The translations under genes and the position numbers were made by a program. Below, one piece after another: positions 10,041 through 20,251 of a stretch of DNA of 64,000 nt. Source of the DNA: Bathynomus jamesi (taxonomy: Eukaryota; Arthropoda; Malacostraca; Isopoda; Cirolanidae). The stretch is taken from contig JAJOZX010002354.1 in assembly GCA_023014485.1 (NCBI GenBank), positions 309,001 through 373,000 on the forward strand, in the 5' to 3' direction. The notes under the pieces are model-generated. The model made no database searches, was not told the DNA's origin, and saw only the letters and a list, made by a program, of their open reading frames with translations. How positions within the stretch are numbered: the stretch's first letter is position 1; each line of letters starts with the position of its first letter.

Positions 10041-12828
10041 CTAGCCTAATACAATTTTTGCATGCTCGATGCTCTCATCAATTTCTTTTTGTGGAAAAAT
10101 GTATTGAATTCTGCTGCCTCCTCTTAGGGTAGGACAACTCATTACAGTTAATATATGATGTCCTGGCACTGCACATGAATCCTTGTTTGATGGATAATAA
10201 TATGCACTTGATCCTGATGACCCAGAGGGATGTAGAAAGTTCACAGTGAAATCATCAAACTCTTCACAATATTCCTCCACAATTCCATACCAAACTTGCA
10301 TGTCATAAATGCAACCAACATACTCTCCTGGTTTGACACATTTTAGGTTACCAAGCATTGCAGGTTCATTAGTAAAATGACTTTTCCTATTCTTTTCTTT
10401 TCTCTCCAATGCCACTTGAAATGGGATACACCATCAGTTCTTCCTTGTTTAGGGAACAAATCTATGATATTTCTGAGTTCCAGGAATAGCCCTACTATCC
10501 TTGAATCGATGTTCCAACCGTTCTTCTGCATCTTTCAAATCAGCTGTAGTTACAAAGAAAAAATTTATCTTCTTGCTCAAGTTTTCTTCACAAAACTGAA
10601 ACATGTGTTCTGGTGTAAGAATTTGCCTCTCTGTAGTTCTCTGCAAACTGGCACGAGCAGTAGCTCTTTTCACTGTTCCTCCAATCCCATCACATGCATT
10701 TTTGCCATGGGATGTAGCAAAGAAGTGCCATTCACAAGACAGTCCAAAATCCTCTTCATGGTAACAGAGATTTGTGAAGTTGTATCTGTTCTTATATTGG
10801 CCAGCACATCCATCTGAGAAATAGTGCACCTTCTTCAATTGTGGCATCTGAATTTAACATATGTCATAAGCTTCAATATGAATGAGTAAACCATTATAGT
10901 GTTGTGTTTTAGTGATGCAGATAAGAAACAGACACTAAAATGGCTAAGTTCCTGGTCTGCAGATGATCTATAATAGATGACAAAAGGGTGAACTGTACAC
11001 TGTGAATTGTCCCAGTGAAACCCTTGGGCAGCATCCTGGACAATGAAAGAATAATTCTCAGAGAAATCACCTACTATAACTACCTCGCTCTGTGGTGGTA
11101 GTGTTTCTTTCAACTGCTTGAAGTACTGTGATTGTTGCTGAGCAACAAAGTGATGACAAACCATGCAGGATATTTTCATGCTTAGGGATGATAAGTATTC
11201 ATGAAGTGGCTCCACCTTATCAACCATTGTACAACGGTCAACAGTCACCCATTGCTTGTAAGATATTTCATTTGGAGCTGATTTCACACTGTCAAGTAAC
11301 TCAAGAAAATCCAGGACACCCTCTTCTCTTGGGCAATCATTGCAAAGTTGCATCATGCAAGTCTCTCTTTCTGTACTGCAGACACTGTAATCCATAAGAT
11401 CCTTGTATGAAAGACCTCTTTCTCCCAATGCAGCCAGCTGCAATTTTGGATTTTGATGGTATGTGCAGACACAGACAGAATGAGTCCCACCACTACCGGC
11501 AAGCACACAATATGATGGCCATAATTTTGCAAATGTGGAAATCCTATTTTGGGATTCTTTTCATCATTTTTATATAGTTCAAACATCTCTCTTAAATTCC
11601 CGAGGACCAATCGTTTTTGCACCTTCATTGCACCTTCAGCACTGATAACTTTCACGCAATCCTTTTGGCCAGGACACATACGACTAACCTCTTCTGACTC
11701 ATAGAATCTTCTAACTATATCTTTGTGTTCTTCAGATATCACTTTTCCTTTGCTCATTAGTGGAATCTTCGGAAGGATTCCATGTTCTGATTTAAGTGAA
11801 CGGCTTCTTTTCACCATGTATGTTGTAGTTTGAAAGAAACTAGCTGTTTTTTCAATTGTGTATGGTGAGAGTGTCAATATTTGTAGTTTGTGATGGTGAC
11901 ATTTGCTCTCCAGGAATGACTGTTTCAATTCGTTCATTAATTTGTCTAGATGTTTTTCAGATTTAGTTTCAGGTTTTGAAGTATCACTTACCTCCTCGGT
12001 AATTTGAACACCATAACTGAGTTCTAGCCTCTCCTTCAGGTGTTTCTGAGCAGATGATAGCTTACCACGAGCCTTGCGCTTTTTCTGGCTTAATGACAGC
12101 CCTTCTGAAAAGAACAGAAAAAAAGGTTTCACACACCTGAATATTAGTAATTAAATATTAATTATAGTACCTTAAATGCTATATAATTGGCTATATAGTA
12201 GATCAAACAGACCTTGTAGTAAAGTATAAGTTATTATATTAATTTATTACTTACTTTTTTTAACTGGTGTTTGGTCCAGAAATGCTAGAACTGGTTCAAC
12301 TGAAGTTGAAGGATTTTCCTTTATCAAGCAATCACTGTCATTGTCCAGATCTTGAATTGAAGAGATATTACTCAAGCCACTGATAGTAGATGATTCATTT
12401 GAATCCTGCTCAGACTCGTTGTTTTCAGTGGTACTAAGTATAGTGGGGTTTTTCATTATCAGTGTCCAGCAGTTCACACACAACAATGAGTCTTTTTTCA
12501 CTCTTCCAGCACATTTTTCAACAAGTACATCAGTCACTTTTCTAAGATTGATTGTTATGCGTTTCTTGTGTTTTTGAATAGGGTCCTGGCAGTATTTCAA
12601 GTGCCGAACCATTGTATTTTGATCTGTAAAGATATAGGATTTACAATTAGGCAATATATATTTTTTAGAAAATATATAGCTATACACACTTAATATTTTA
12701 GGCCTTGATAGTCTCTGAGGCTCATTAAAACACCATACCCACCAGCCACCCACAGTGCTGGCTGGAACTGTACTAACCTGTAGACAAGGAATTTTGCAAC
12801 TATCTGTGTTGATTCTGCACTTAGACAA
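10041..12828 (-). pseudogene. Sola-like transposase, multi-exon, frameshifted
   Basis: On the minus strand the gene has GT-AG introns. Exon 1 ends at 12778 (CAG/GTTAGT), exon 2 is 12623-12255 (donor GTAAGT) and exon 3 starts at 12104 after TTTTCAG. The N-terminus has Cys-rich pieces (CRINTDSCKIPC, then HLKYC), followed by an acidic linker. The core contains VIVGDFSENYSFIVQDAAQG (about 11020-11080), CTVHPFVIYY, then KKVHYFSDGCAGQYKNRYNF and FFATSHGKNACDG. Their repeated Asp residues look like an RNase H-fold core. The C-terminal module (10415-10041) has a small beta-rich, SH3-like pattern, EYVGCIYDMQVWYGIV. Frame changes near 11530, 10845 and 10440 break it. Confidence 0.65.
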
Positions 12829-12879
12829 GTAGCAACATGTTTCAACAGGTTTGTTTAGGCTACATGTGAGCTTAGTCTT

Positions 12880-13689
12880 CCCCTTTCACTATTATAACTA
12901 TTATTGCCAGTGTAGATTAGCAGTGAAATACAATTTTTATTAAATTCTTGGAGCTTGAGGTCAAATTGATAGCTAAGATATAAAAATTCCTTGAAATGAC
13001 AAGCAATTTATAAATATGGTGTTCACTTATAAGTTAGTTACATGAAAAGTACCAACATAAACAAACTTTTTATGATTGTTTCTATTAGTCAAGAACTCTG
13101 ACTTTGTTTTTTATATCTATAAAAAATGTAATTTTAATTTCTATAGGTCAAATTATGAGCTTAAGTGTGAAAAAATAGGTAGAATTGACGCACAACTTAT
13201 GAATATGGTGTTCACTTATATATTAGTTACATGAAAAATACTAACATAAACAAACTTTTTTTTGCTGATTCTAATAGCCAATGCCTATGCCTTCATTTTT
13301 TACATTTAAAAAAAAAATTCTCATTTGATACCGCAGAGGTCAAATCGTGACCTCAAATTTTGGTTACAATGTAACCTTTTTATTTTTCAACCTAGAGTTC
13401 TAAAACTTGCATATTTGGATTCCTTGTCATTTTCTGATTCTAAATATATATACTTTTATATAATTATGACAATTATTACCCAAGTTATGGCTCGCCAAAT
13501 GTTAGTAACCTCGCGAGTGACCTCAAATTGCCCGAGGTCATATCTCTTGAACCGTTGGTCGGATTGACCTTATAATTTCAGAAATGGATTCAGGGCTCAC
13601 AAACTCCCTATAAACCAAATTTCAGCAAAATATGAGAGATGAGGGTATTAATTTCAATTTTTTTTGGTTGATCTGACAGAGAATGACCC
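12880..13689. repeat. Right long terminal inverted repeat with internal duplication
   Basis: This arm pairs with 9370-10020. It is longer because a segment is present twice in diverged form: AATATGGTGTTCACTTATA at about 13014 and again at about 13201, each followed by related TTAGTTACATGAAAA sequence. Such internal duplication near the end is common in long-TIR transposons. Confidence 0.8.
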
Positions 13690-13693
13690 CTAA

Positions 13694-13900
13694 TCAAGAT
13701 AGGAGTGGTCAGTGGAGACCACAAACATTATACAACAAGGCATATGAGCCTAGTGCATCCACTAGTGTCAACGTGAGATGTGACACCTCCACAGAGTTTT
13801 TTTGGAGTTCTTGTAACCCAAGTGACACTGGTCCTTCATCCTTTGGATATAACTCCAACTCCAACAAAGGGAACCACCTCCAGAATTCATAGTCCATCAT
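13694..13900 (+). pseudogene. ORF1/gag-like reading frame, 3' part
   Basis: Sequence after the CTAA duplication stays open (NQDRSGQWRPQTLYNKAYEP and onwards) to the stop near 13890. It is Ser/Asn/Pro-rich like the piece at 8895-9369, so I treat both as one reading frame split by the Sola-like element. No domain is recognised. Confidence 0.3.
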
Positions 13901-13938
13901 TGTCTTCTACATTTGAGTGACCCAAAGGGAACCCGCTC

Positions 13939-13941
<3 letters not shown>

Positions 13942-13993
<52 letters not shown>
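13942..13993. repeat. (TA)n microsatellite
   Basis: An uninterrupted TA dinucleotide tract of about 26 repeats lies directly against the left arm of the next TIR element. No other function is indicated. Confidence 0.95.
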
Positions 13994-13996
<3 letters not shown>

Positions 13997-14125
13997 ACAC
14001 ACAGACTGTGCATGGAACAACTCTTCTGGAAAAATTAAATCCACTCTAGTCCAAATAAGTAATGGTAAATGATAAACACTATAGTTTTTTCTTTTTCATA
14101 ATGTTAGCCTGATGTGGGTAATGGG

Positions 14126-17100
14126 TAGGGTGCATCAAACGCCCTTAGGTTCTTGGATTTTAATGTCTATTCTCTCAAATGTTACACTTGTTGCTAGAAG
14201 TGTGTATGCCAAAAATTAATTAAATCGGAGGTGGTCCTGGGTGGCCACCGGTCACTTTTATATTTTCGCGACAATTTTCGGGGGCCACTCTATGTAAAAA
14301 TATCTATTTTTTTTATTTACCAACCAGTTGACTAAGGGGTGATTTACATAACATTTGAGAGAATAGACATTAAAATCCAAGAACCTAAGGGCATTTGATG
14401 CACCCTAAAGGGGTGATTTACATAAAACATGTACCATAAACGAAACTTCACTTATAGTCTAATAATATCCTTTATTGTCTTTCAGAAACAATGGAAGCTG
14501 TAACAATGGAAGCTAAGAAGACCAGATTAGCAAGTGCCATTTTTGGTCTTGGCAATGCTCTTACAGAAGGAGATGGTACATTGACAGGAGTCCGGCAGGT
14601 TCTTCGATGCGTGATGTGGCACATCCAGAAAGAAATATGTGAAGGCAAACAAACACAGCCACTCAAATGGAAATCTGCCAGCATAGTCCTTATCCAGCTG
14701 AAAACATTCTACACTAAAGCAAATATTCCTATGCTTTCAGACCATCAATGCTGCAAACTAATACTTGACCTTCTTAATGACAATAACAAATTGCGTCAAA
14801 TACCTGTTTCTCGCAGAGAATCTCCAAACACTTTGGCTAAGTTGCAATCCATGAATGAACGTCTTGATAAGACCTTTGGTGTATGGACAAAAGATGCAAT
14901 GACAAACATTAAGAATGAGGAAGATAGAGCATTTTTAGAGTCAATGAAATCTGACAGAGTAGCCTCATTTGGTAGTGTTGACAAGAAGAAAGCTGATAAA
15001 GATCGTAGAAAAGAAAAACGCATCTTAGCGGAAGCTTCAAGACGAGAACGTCATGAATCATCCAGTGTACAAGAGATGAAAAGTTCTGTATGCTCTGATG
15101 ATAGTGCCTCTGCAGATAGCTTGGAAGAAACTGAAGAAGAGGCGATTCCAGAGCTTCAAAGGAAGCATAGTCACCACAGATCAACATATGCAGGTACGTC
15201 TGCCTTTATTACTCATGATATTCTGAAAAGGCCTTCAGTCGTGTCTGTTGCTACTCGACTAAACATAACTCCTGTTCAACAGGCTGTGCTCACCGAAGCT
15301 GTAATTCAAGAGGCAGGAGGTGATCCACATCGTGTGGCCAAGTCGTATTCAACTGCTGATAAGGCTCGACGATCAATAACAAGTGCTATCGCCAAAGATA
15401 TTCAAGAAAATTGGATCGCCCCAACAGCTGCAACACTTCACTGGGATGGCAAGCAGATGCATACGCTCACAAACAAGAATGGCAAGGAAGAAAGATTGCC
15501 AGTGTTGGTTGGGAATGCCACTGATGTAAAGCTACTGGGAGTGGCTAGATATCCTCGTGGAAGTGATATGTCATCAGGTGACATCATTGCCAAGCACACT
15601 TACACGTTTCTACATTCATGGAAGTGCAAACAGTCAGTTGTCAACTTATGTTTTGACACAACAGCATCAAACACTGGACACGTTACAGCTGCCTGTGTTA
15701 CCATTCAATCAAAACTGGACCGTGCTCTTCTGTGGTGTGCATGTCGCCATCATGTTGGAGAGGTAATATTGGATCATGTGTTTGACGCTCTCAAAATTGA
15801 GACATCAAAGTCTCCAGAAGCATCTTTGTTCCAAAGATTCCAGAAGAATTGGGAACGCATATCGCATGCAAAGGATGAAAGTTTAACCAAAATTGACATT
15901 TCAATGTACAATGACGATGCACAACAACTGCTTTTATCCTGCAAAAACAAGGTTTTAAGCACAATCCGCACAAGCGCTTCATACTGTAGGGAAGACTACA
16001 AGGAAATGGCACAACTCTGCCAGGTAGTCCTCGATGATGATGTCACAAAACAAGGAACACTCCACAGACCTGGGGCCATGCATAAAGCAAGGTGGATGTC
16101 AAAGATTCTTTATTCCATCAAAATATGCCTACTTGAAGAGCAAATTTCTGTACTACCTCGAGGAACTGTAACAACACAACATCAACAGGAAAAACTGAAG
16201 GAGTTTGTTGTTTTTGTTGTTTATATTTATTGTGATTGGTGGCTCATATGTCAGTCTGCTTCAAATGCCCCATGGTTTGATTTGTGCTTATACAAGACTC
16301 TGCTCAACTATAAAGCTGTCAACTCAATCATTTCAGTCAGCGCTGTGAAAGCCTTTGATAGACATTTGTGGTATTTAACCCCAGAACTGGTTGTTTTGGC
16401 ACTGTTCAGCAATGCAGTACCTCAAAAGGAGCGTCGTGCCCTTGCAGATGTGTTACTGGCCATACAACCAGATGAAATGCCAAGCACTCCAAAACACCGC
16501 TACAGTTCTGGATATGGCAAACCGTCATTTCCAAAAATTACAGAAGCGACAACCCTGGCTGATCTTGTGAACGAGGACTCGTGGTTTACAGTGAACCTTC
16601 TTCACCTGGATATGACCTTCCTAACAGAGGATGTTGACAATTGGCAGAACAATGACCACTTCAAGGCAGCCAAGTCCATTGTGGATGGGTTAAATGTTGT
16701 GAATGACCCTGCGGAGAGAGCAGTAAAGCTCACAACTGATTTTGTCTCAGCTGCAAGAGGAGAAGACCACTTCCAAAATCTTCTTCAAGTGGTTGAATGT
16801 GACCGCAAAGCGAGGCCAAATTTGCAGAAACGAGCAAAGTTGGAGTAGTGACATTGGCGTTGTGTTTTATACATTTTCAACTTTCAATCAATGTAAGTAT
16901 AGTAATACCGAATATTTGTATATTAGTATTATAAGTAATACCGAATATTTGCCGAATATTCGGTGCATCACTACTAAATATATAAAAGTGGCCGGTGGCC
17001 ACCCAGGACCACCTCCGATTTGATTTATTTTTTGCATACATACTTCTACCAACAAGTGTAACATTTGAGGGAATAGACATTAAAATCCAACAACTTTTTG

Positions 17101-17128
17101 AAAATCATGGGGCGTTTAATGCACCCTA
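14126..17128 (+). mobile_element. hAT-like transposon, 3.0 kb
   Basis: The ends are TAGGGTGCATCAAACGCCC and the inverted GGGCGTTTAATGCACCCTA. They are flanked by a perfect 8-bp target duplication GTAATGGG at 14118-14125 and 17129-17136. The left end is unusual: an extra inverted copy of the terminal sequence lies at about 14350-14407, so 14126-14407 folds back on itself. The tract at 16895-16970 has ACCGAATATT repeats of unknown origin. One gene, uninterrupted, fills the centre. Confidence 0.85.
14491..16848 (+). CDS. hAT-like transposase, intact 785-residue frame
   Basis: A single open frame of 785 codons starts ATG GAA GCT, with a second in-frame ATG six codons on. After a helical N-terminal part and a Lys/Glu-rich linker (about residues 150-230) comes a core with an RNase H-like order of motifs: LHWDGKQM near residue 312, CFDTTASNTGH near 388, CACRHHVGEVILDHV near 416, HKARWMSKILYS near 530 and RHLWYLTPELVVLALFS near 625. 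The Asp, Asp, C-x-x-H and RW steps resemble hAT catalytic and insertion-domain landmarks, and the 8-bp duplication agrees. The product would cut and paste the surrounding element. No zinc finger is obvious at the N-terminus. The exact hAT subfamily is unknown to me. Confidence 0.75.
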   Translation: MEAVTMEAKKTRLASAIFGLGNALTEGDGTLTGVRQVLRCVMWHIQKEICEGKQTQPLKWKSASIVLIQLKTFYTKANIPMLSDHQCCKLILDLLNDNNKLRQIPVSRRESPNTLAKLQSMNERLDKTFGVWTKDAMTNIKNEEDRAFLESMKSDRVASFGSVDKKKADKDRRKEKRILAEASRRERHESSSVQEMKSSVCSDDSASADSLEETEEEAIPELQRKHSHHRSTYAGTSAFITHDILKRPSVVSVATRLNITPVQQAVLTEAVIQEAGGDPHRVAKSYSTADKARRSITSAIAKDIQENWIAPTAATLHWDGKQMHTLTNKNGKEERLPVLVGNATDVKLLGVARYPRGSDMSSGDIIAKHTYTFLHSWKCKQSVVNLCFDTTASNTGHVTAACVTIQSKLDRALLWCACRHHVGEVILDHVFDALKIETSKSPEASLFQRFQKNWERISHAKDESLTKIDISMYNDDAQQLLLSCKNKVLSTIRTSASYCREDYKEMAQLCQVVLDDDVTKQGTLHRPGAMHKARWMSKILYSIKICLLEEQISVLPRGTVTTQHQQEKLKEFVVFVVYIYCDWWLICQSASNAPWFDLCLYKTLLNYKAVNSIISVSAVKAFDRHLWYLTPELVVLALFSNAVPQKERRALADVLLAIQPDEMPSTPKHRYSSGYGKPSFPKITEATTLADLVNEDSWFTVNLLHLDMTFLTEDVDNWQNNDHFKAAKSIVDGLNVVNDPAERAVKLTTDFVSAARGEDHFQNLLQVVECDRKARPNLQKRAKLE

Positions 17129-17582
17129 GTAATGGGTCACCCATAAAGAGGCCACAAAAATATAGCTTCCTTCACCAGCTATCCGCAAAGCAGATAGGAT
17201 CCAGCTTTGGGACTGGATCTAGGGTTTACAGCTTCACCTAGCCTACTATATTCAGAACCTCAATATAAGCAAAAGACTCATTGCATTCACGTCAGATTGA
17301 ATACATCAAAGAAAAAAGGGGGTAACTATAGTATTTTTAGCCAAAAACCAAAATTTAAACCTCAACTGACAAAATTGAGCATCCACTTTTCAAGGCACAT
17401 AACATGTCTATTTCATGATGGGATAGCTGGTGAGAAGCTATATTATAGTGTTTGTCATTTACCATTACTTATTCAGACTACAGGGAATTTAATTTTCCCA
17501 GAAGCATTTCTTGTTCTATGCACAGTCTGTGTACATCATGAAAAAACCTCAGGGGACCATTCTGAGCTCAATCCCATATATA

Positions 17583-18334
17583 TGTTAACCCCTCCCTGTC
17601 TATGGCCTTGGTCAGTTCAAAGTTGACAGGGATTCTGGTTAGGTGGTAGCAACAGATTTGTTACTCTGGAACAGCTGGTACTGTACCATATAGGGAATTG
17701 CAGTAGTTTCTCTTATACTACTCCCCAATTTCTTCTTGTAGTGGATCGGAGGATTCTGTGAGGCTTACTAAATTCTCTGAAGGTTCCCAATTCTTCATAA
17801 TGTATCAGGAAATTAGTTTTCTCTATTTAAGACTAAGTTCTCTGGAGAGAGCAAGGCTCAAAGGAGAAGACAAAATATTCTCTTACTGTAGTTTACAGGT
17901 TACTAAGGGTTATTGGGGCTCCAGGTGTTTTGTCAAGTGCGATTCATCGCCAGTCCTTTTGTTATGTTTATACTGTCACACTGAATAGTTGTTTATTTCA
18001 GATATAATAAAGAGAAAAACACGAGTAGTTTACTTCTATTAGGTCTACCTTTGAATTCTAGCCCTTTCTTGGACCCTGAGCAGTTGGGTCTCCTACTCAG
18101 TGGAGAGTCAGATTGAGACACCTGTACTAGGGGAAGTCCTTTACAGTTAATGTGAGAGTCAGACCTGAATAATCTGGAAATAAACCACTGACCAGAGAGG
18201 CATTCCTAGATACCAGAGGAGATTACATCTTTGCCCAGTCTCTTGACTATTCCAAACCCAGAAATGTGAAAAGGTACTGGGTGGTTTGACAAAACAGATA
18301 CTTGGGGACTACAGCCTATGCCGCCACTGTAGCA
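17583..18334 (+). repeat. Gypsy-A 5' LTR (R-U5 sure, U3 uncertain)
   Basis: Bases 17902-18334 match 55730-56161 almost base for base, end in GTAGCA and are followed by a primer-binding site, so they are the downstream part of an LTR. An AATAAA lies near 18006. The upstream limit is uncertain: TGTTAACCCC at 17583 is a plausible LTR start, but sequence before 17902 does not match what precedes 55730. Bases 17539-17582 are unassigned. Confidence 0.65.
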
Positions 18335-18341
18335 TACTTTT

Positions 18342-18359
18342 TGGCATCCCCAGCGGGAT
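18342..18359 (+). other. Gypsy-A primer-binding site
   Basis: TGGCATCCCCAGCGGGAT begins 7 bases after the LTR end. It has the TGG start expected for pairing with a tRNA 3' CCA. Its reverse complement starts ATCCCGC like a T-arm. The identity of the tRNA is not determined. Confidence 0.7.
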
Positions 18360-18399
18360 TAGTTGAAGATAGTCAAGTTTAAAAGGGGAACACGGAAGA

Positions 18400-20251
18400 A
18401 TGTCTAATCCAGAGATGACCCAGAGTATGGATGTTGCTGAAGAAGTTAGTGGACAGCTTGGTGAGGGAGCAGTGGCATCCACCACCCAATCCCCACTGAG
18501 AGATATTGAGGATCAACTCTTAAATTACCGGTCTACTACTGCTGGTACAACCTCTGACCAGGATGTGTATGCTCTCAGAAGAGTGGCATTGACAGTAGCC
18601 ACCTGGTTAGAACAAGTGAGCAGCCCTGAACAGCCCAGGTTTCGAATAGAAGATGGAACCAATGACTCTGCTATGAACTGGGGAGAAAAGAATGATGGGT
18701 CCCTCACAGGAGAGAGATTCATCGGGGACAGAAGCCAAAGACCTGAACCGACTACCAGGAGCCCAAAGGTGGGCCAAATCAACCCTACCTCTCAGGCTTC
18801 AGAAAGCAAGCTCAGACCAACAGTCAACCAGAGACCTCCTATGAAGTTTCACCGAGAGCTTGGGGAGACAAATGGGGAGGATGAACCAGGGGCATTTACC
18901 GCAAGAAAGGGGCCCCACTCACCCAGCCAACCGAGAAGCTCCTGGAATGCCTTGCTAACGCTCTAGAGAAACTAGATGGGCGCCGCTTTCCTCGACCATT
19001 GCCATTTGATATATCAGATGGGAGAACATTCGAAAAATTTAGGAAGGAGTTTGAGGATTATGCTGAGAATACAGTAGCAGGAGGACACAACTACTGGAAA
19101 GTGGCATTGAGAGAGTCTTATGGGACAGATGAGAGGGGGCTTTGATTTAATTGACTGACCAGGGATGCTATACAGAGTTGTCAGGAAGAGACTGCAGATT
19201 TACTACAGAGAACTCCATTCTACCATGACAAGAGACAAGCGAGAGGCATTTACTAATGCTCAATTACGACCCAGTGAGACCTTATACCAGTATGCAACCA
19301 GGTTAGAAACTGTGTAGATGACTGCAATGCCCGAAGTAGAAGTGGATAATTGCCGAGAACTGATTTCAAAATTTCTTAGCACTGTTCCAGATACATTTTC
19401 CATGAAGGTTGAAGTTGCCCTGGCCACGGCACGACTGACGCGTGGAGCTAGGACCCAGTTGAATTGGCCAGCAGTGAGAGAATTGGCAGCTAGTGAGAGG
19501 GAACCTCCAGGGAAATCTTTAACCTTATCTAGACCTCTCCCCAGCCTGCAACATAGGAATGTCTCCTTTGGTACCCCAACCACCACCAGGTGGCCAGAAT
19601 ACAAGGTCAGCCCCAAAGGAACCCAAACCAACAAAATCACCAGTCTCACCCTCAGTTGTGGGCCCTGCAGCAGGGTTCAGGGCCAGCCAGCCATCTGATC
19701 GTCCCTGGGTGAGCTGTAATTACTGTGGAAGGAGAGGTCACCTGGAACGGGATTGTCATCGGCGTTTAGGAGTGTGTTTGCGGTGTGGTGAGCGGGATCA
19801 TTGGGTGGCACAATGCCCTTACCCACCTAATGGGTATGGTCATACCCAGCGATCACGCCAGCAGAGAAGGCCCAGTTCAAGAGCACCGAGTCCTACCATC
19901 TCAAGGGAACCATTTCCTGGGCCTAACCAGACCAGCCCACAAGGGGACTGAGCCAAATCAAGAACTGAGCCCTTTAAACCAGTGAGCTCTGAGGCCAGAG
20001 GGGAACCCCCAGAGCTCCTAGCAGGACGAATAGTGCCCCTAACTAGTGGCCCAATACCAGAACAAGAATTTATGGGGGAAGTACAGATGGGGCGAGATCC
20101 AGTGTGTGTCAACCCAGTTTTGCCTGTAAGAATGAATGCGAGTGCAGTTCCTTTTGTTCCCCAGAGATATGAGGCAACAGAGCTTTTCCCATTTTTTGGT
20201 GGGAGGAATGAATCATTGATTGTGAATCCTGGTACTGATTGTCCTGATAGG
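18400..20251 (+). pseudogene. Gypsy-A gag, frameshifted, two zinc knuckles
   Basis: The ATG at 18400 opens a 188-codon Ser/Thr/Glu-rich N-terminal part. The capsid-like part follows in another frame (NALEKLDGRRFPRPLPFDIS from about 18950) with further shifts near 19140 and 19317. Nucleocapsid has two CCHC knuckles (CNYCGRRGHLERDC and CLRCGERDHWVAQC, about 19720-19815) followed by an Arg/Ser/Pro-rich tail. Coding-like sequence continues to the hAT insertion at 20251. Gag would build the particle and bind element RNA. At least three frame changes mean this copy cannot make it. Confidence 0.8.

Larger units (their letters stand above)
9370..13689 (-). mobile_element. Sola-like DNA transposon, 4.3 kb
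   Basis: Terminal inverted repeats start GGGTCATTCTCTGTCAGATC (9370) and end GATCTGACAGAGAATGACCC (13689). The flanking CTAA at 9366-9369 and 13690-13693 is a 4-bp target duplication. The gene runs on the minus strand. Assignment to Sola rests on the 4-bp duplication and on my memory of the protein family, without a search. Intergenic parts are the long inverted repeats. Confidence 0.75.
13993..17538. mobile_element. Short TIR element split by a hAT-like transposon
   Basis: The left arm (13993-14085, containing ACACAGACTGTGCAT) is the inverted match of the right arm (about 17430-17538, containing ATGCACAGTCTGTGT). The pairing goes on through AATAAGTAATGGTAAATGA. Without the 3.0-kb insert the element would be about 535 bp and non-coding. 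The left end sits on the (TA)n tract, so a target duplication cannot be read. Bases 17137-17430 are its non-coding interior. Confidence 0.7.

Noticed and set aside
13942..13993. (TA)n tract as a possible replication origin or promoter
   Set aside because: A simple microsatellite beside a TIR element explains it, and there is no supporting context.
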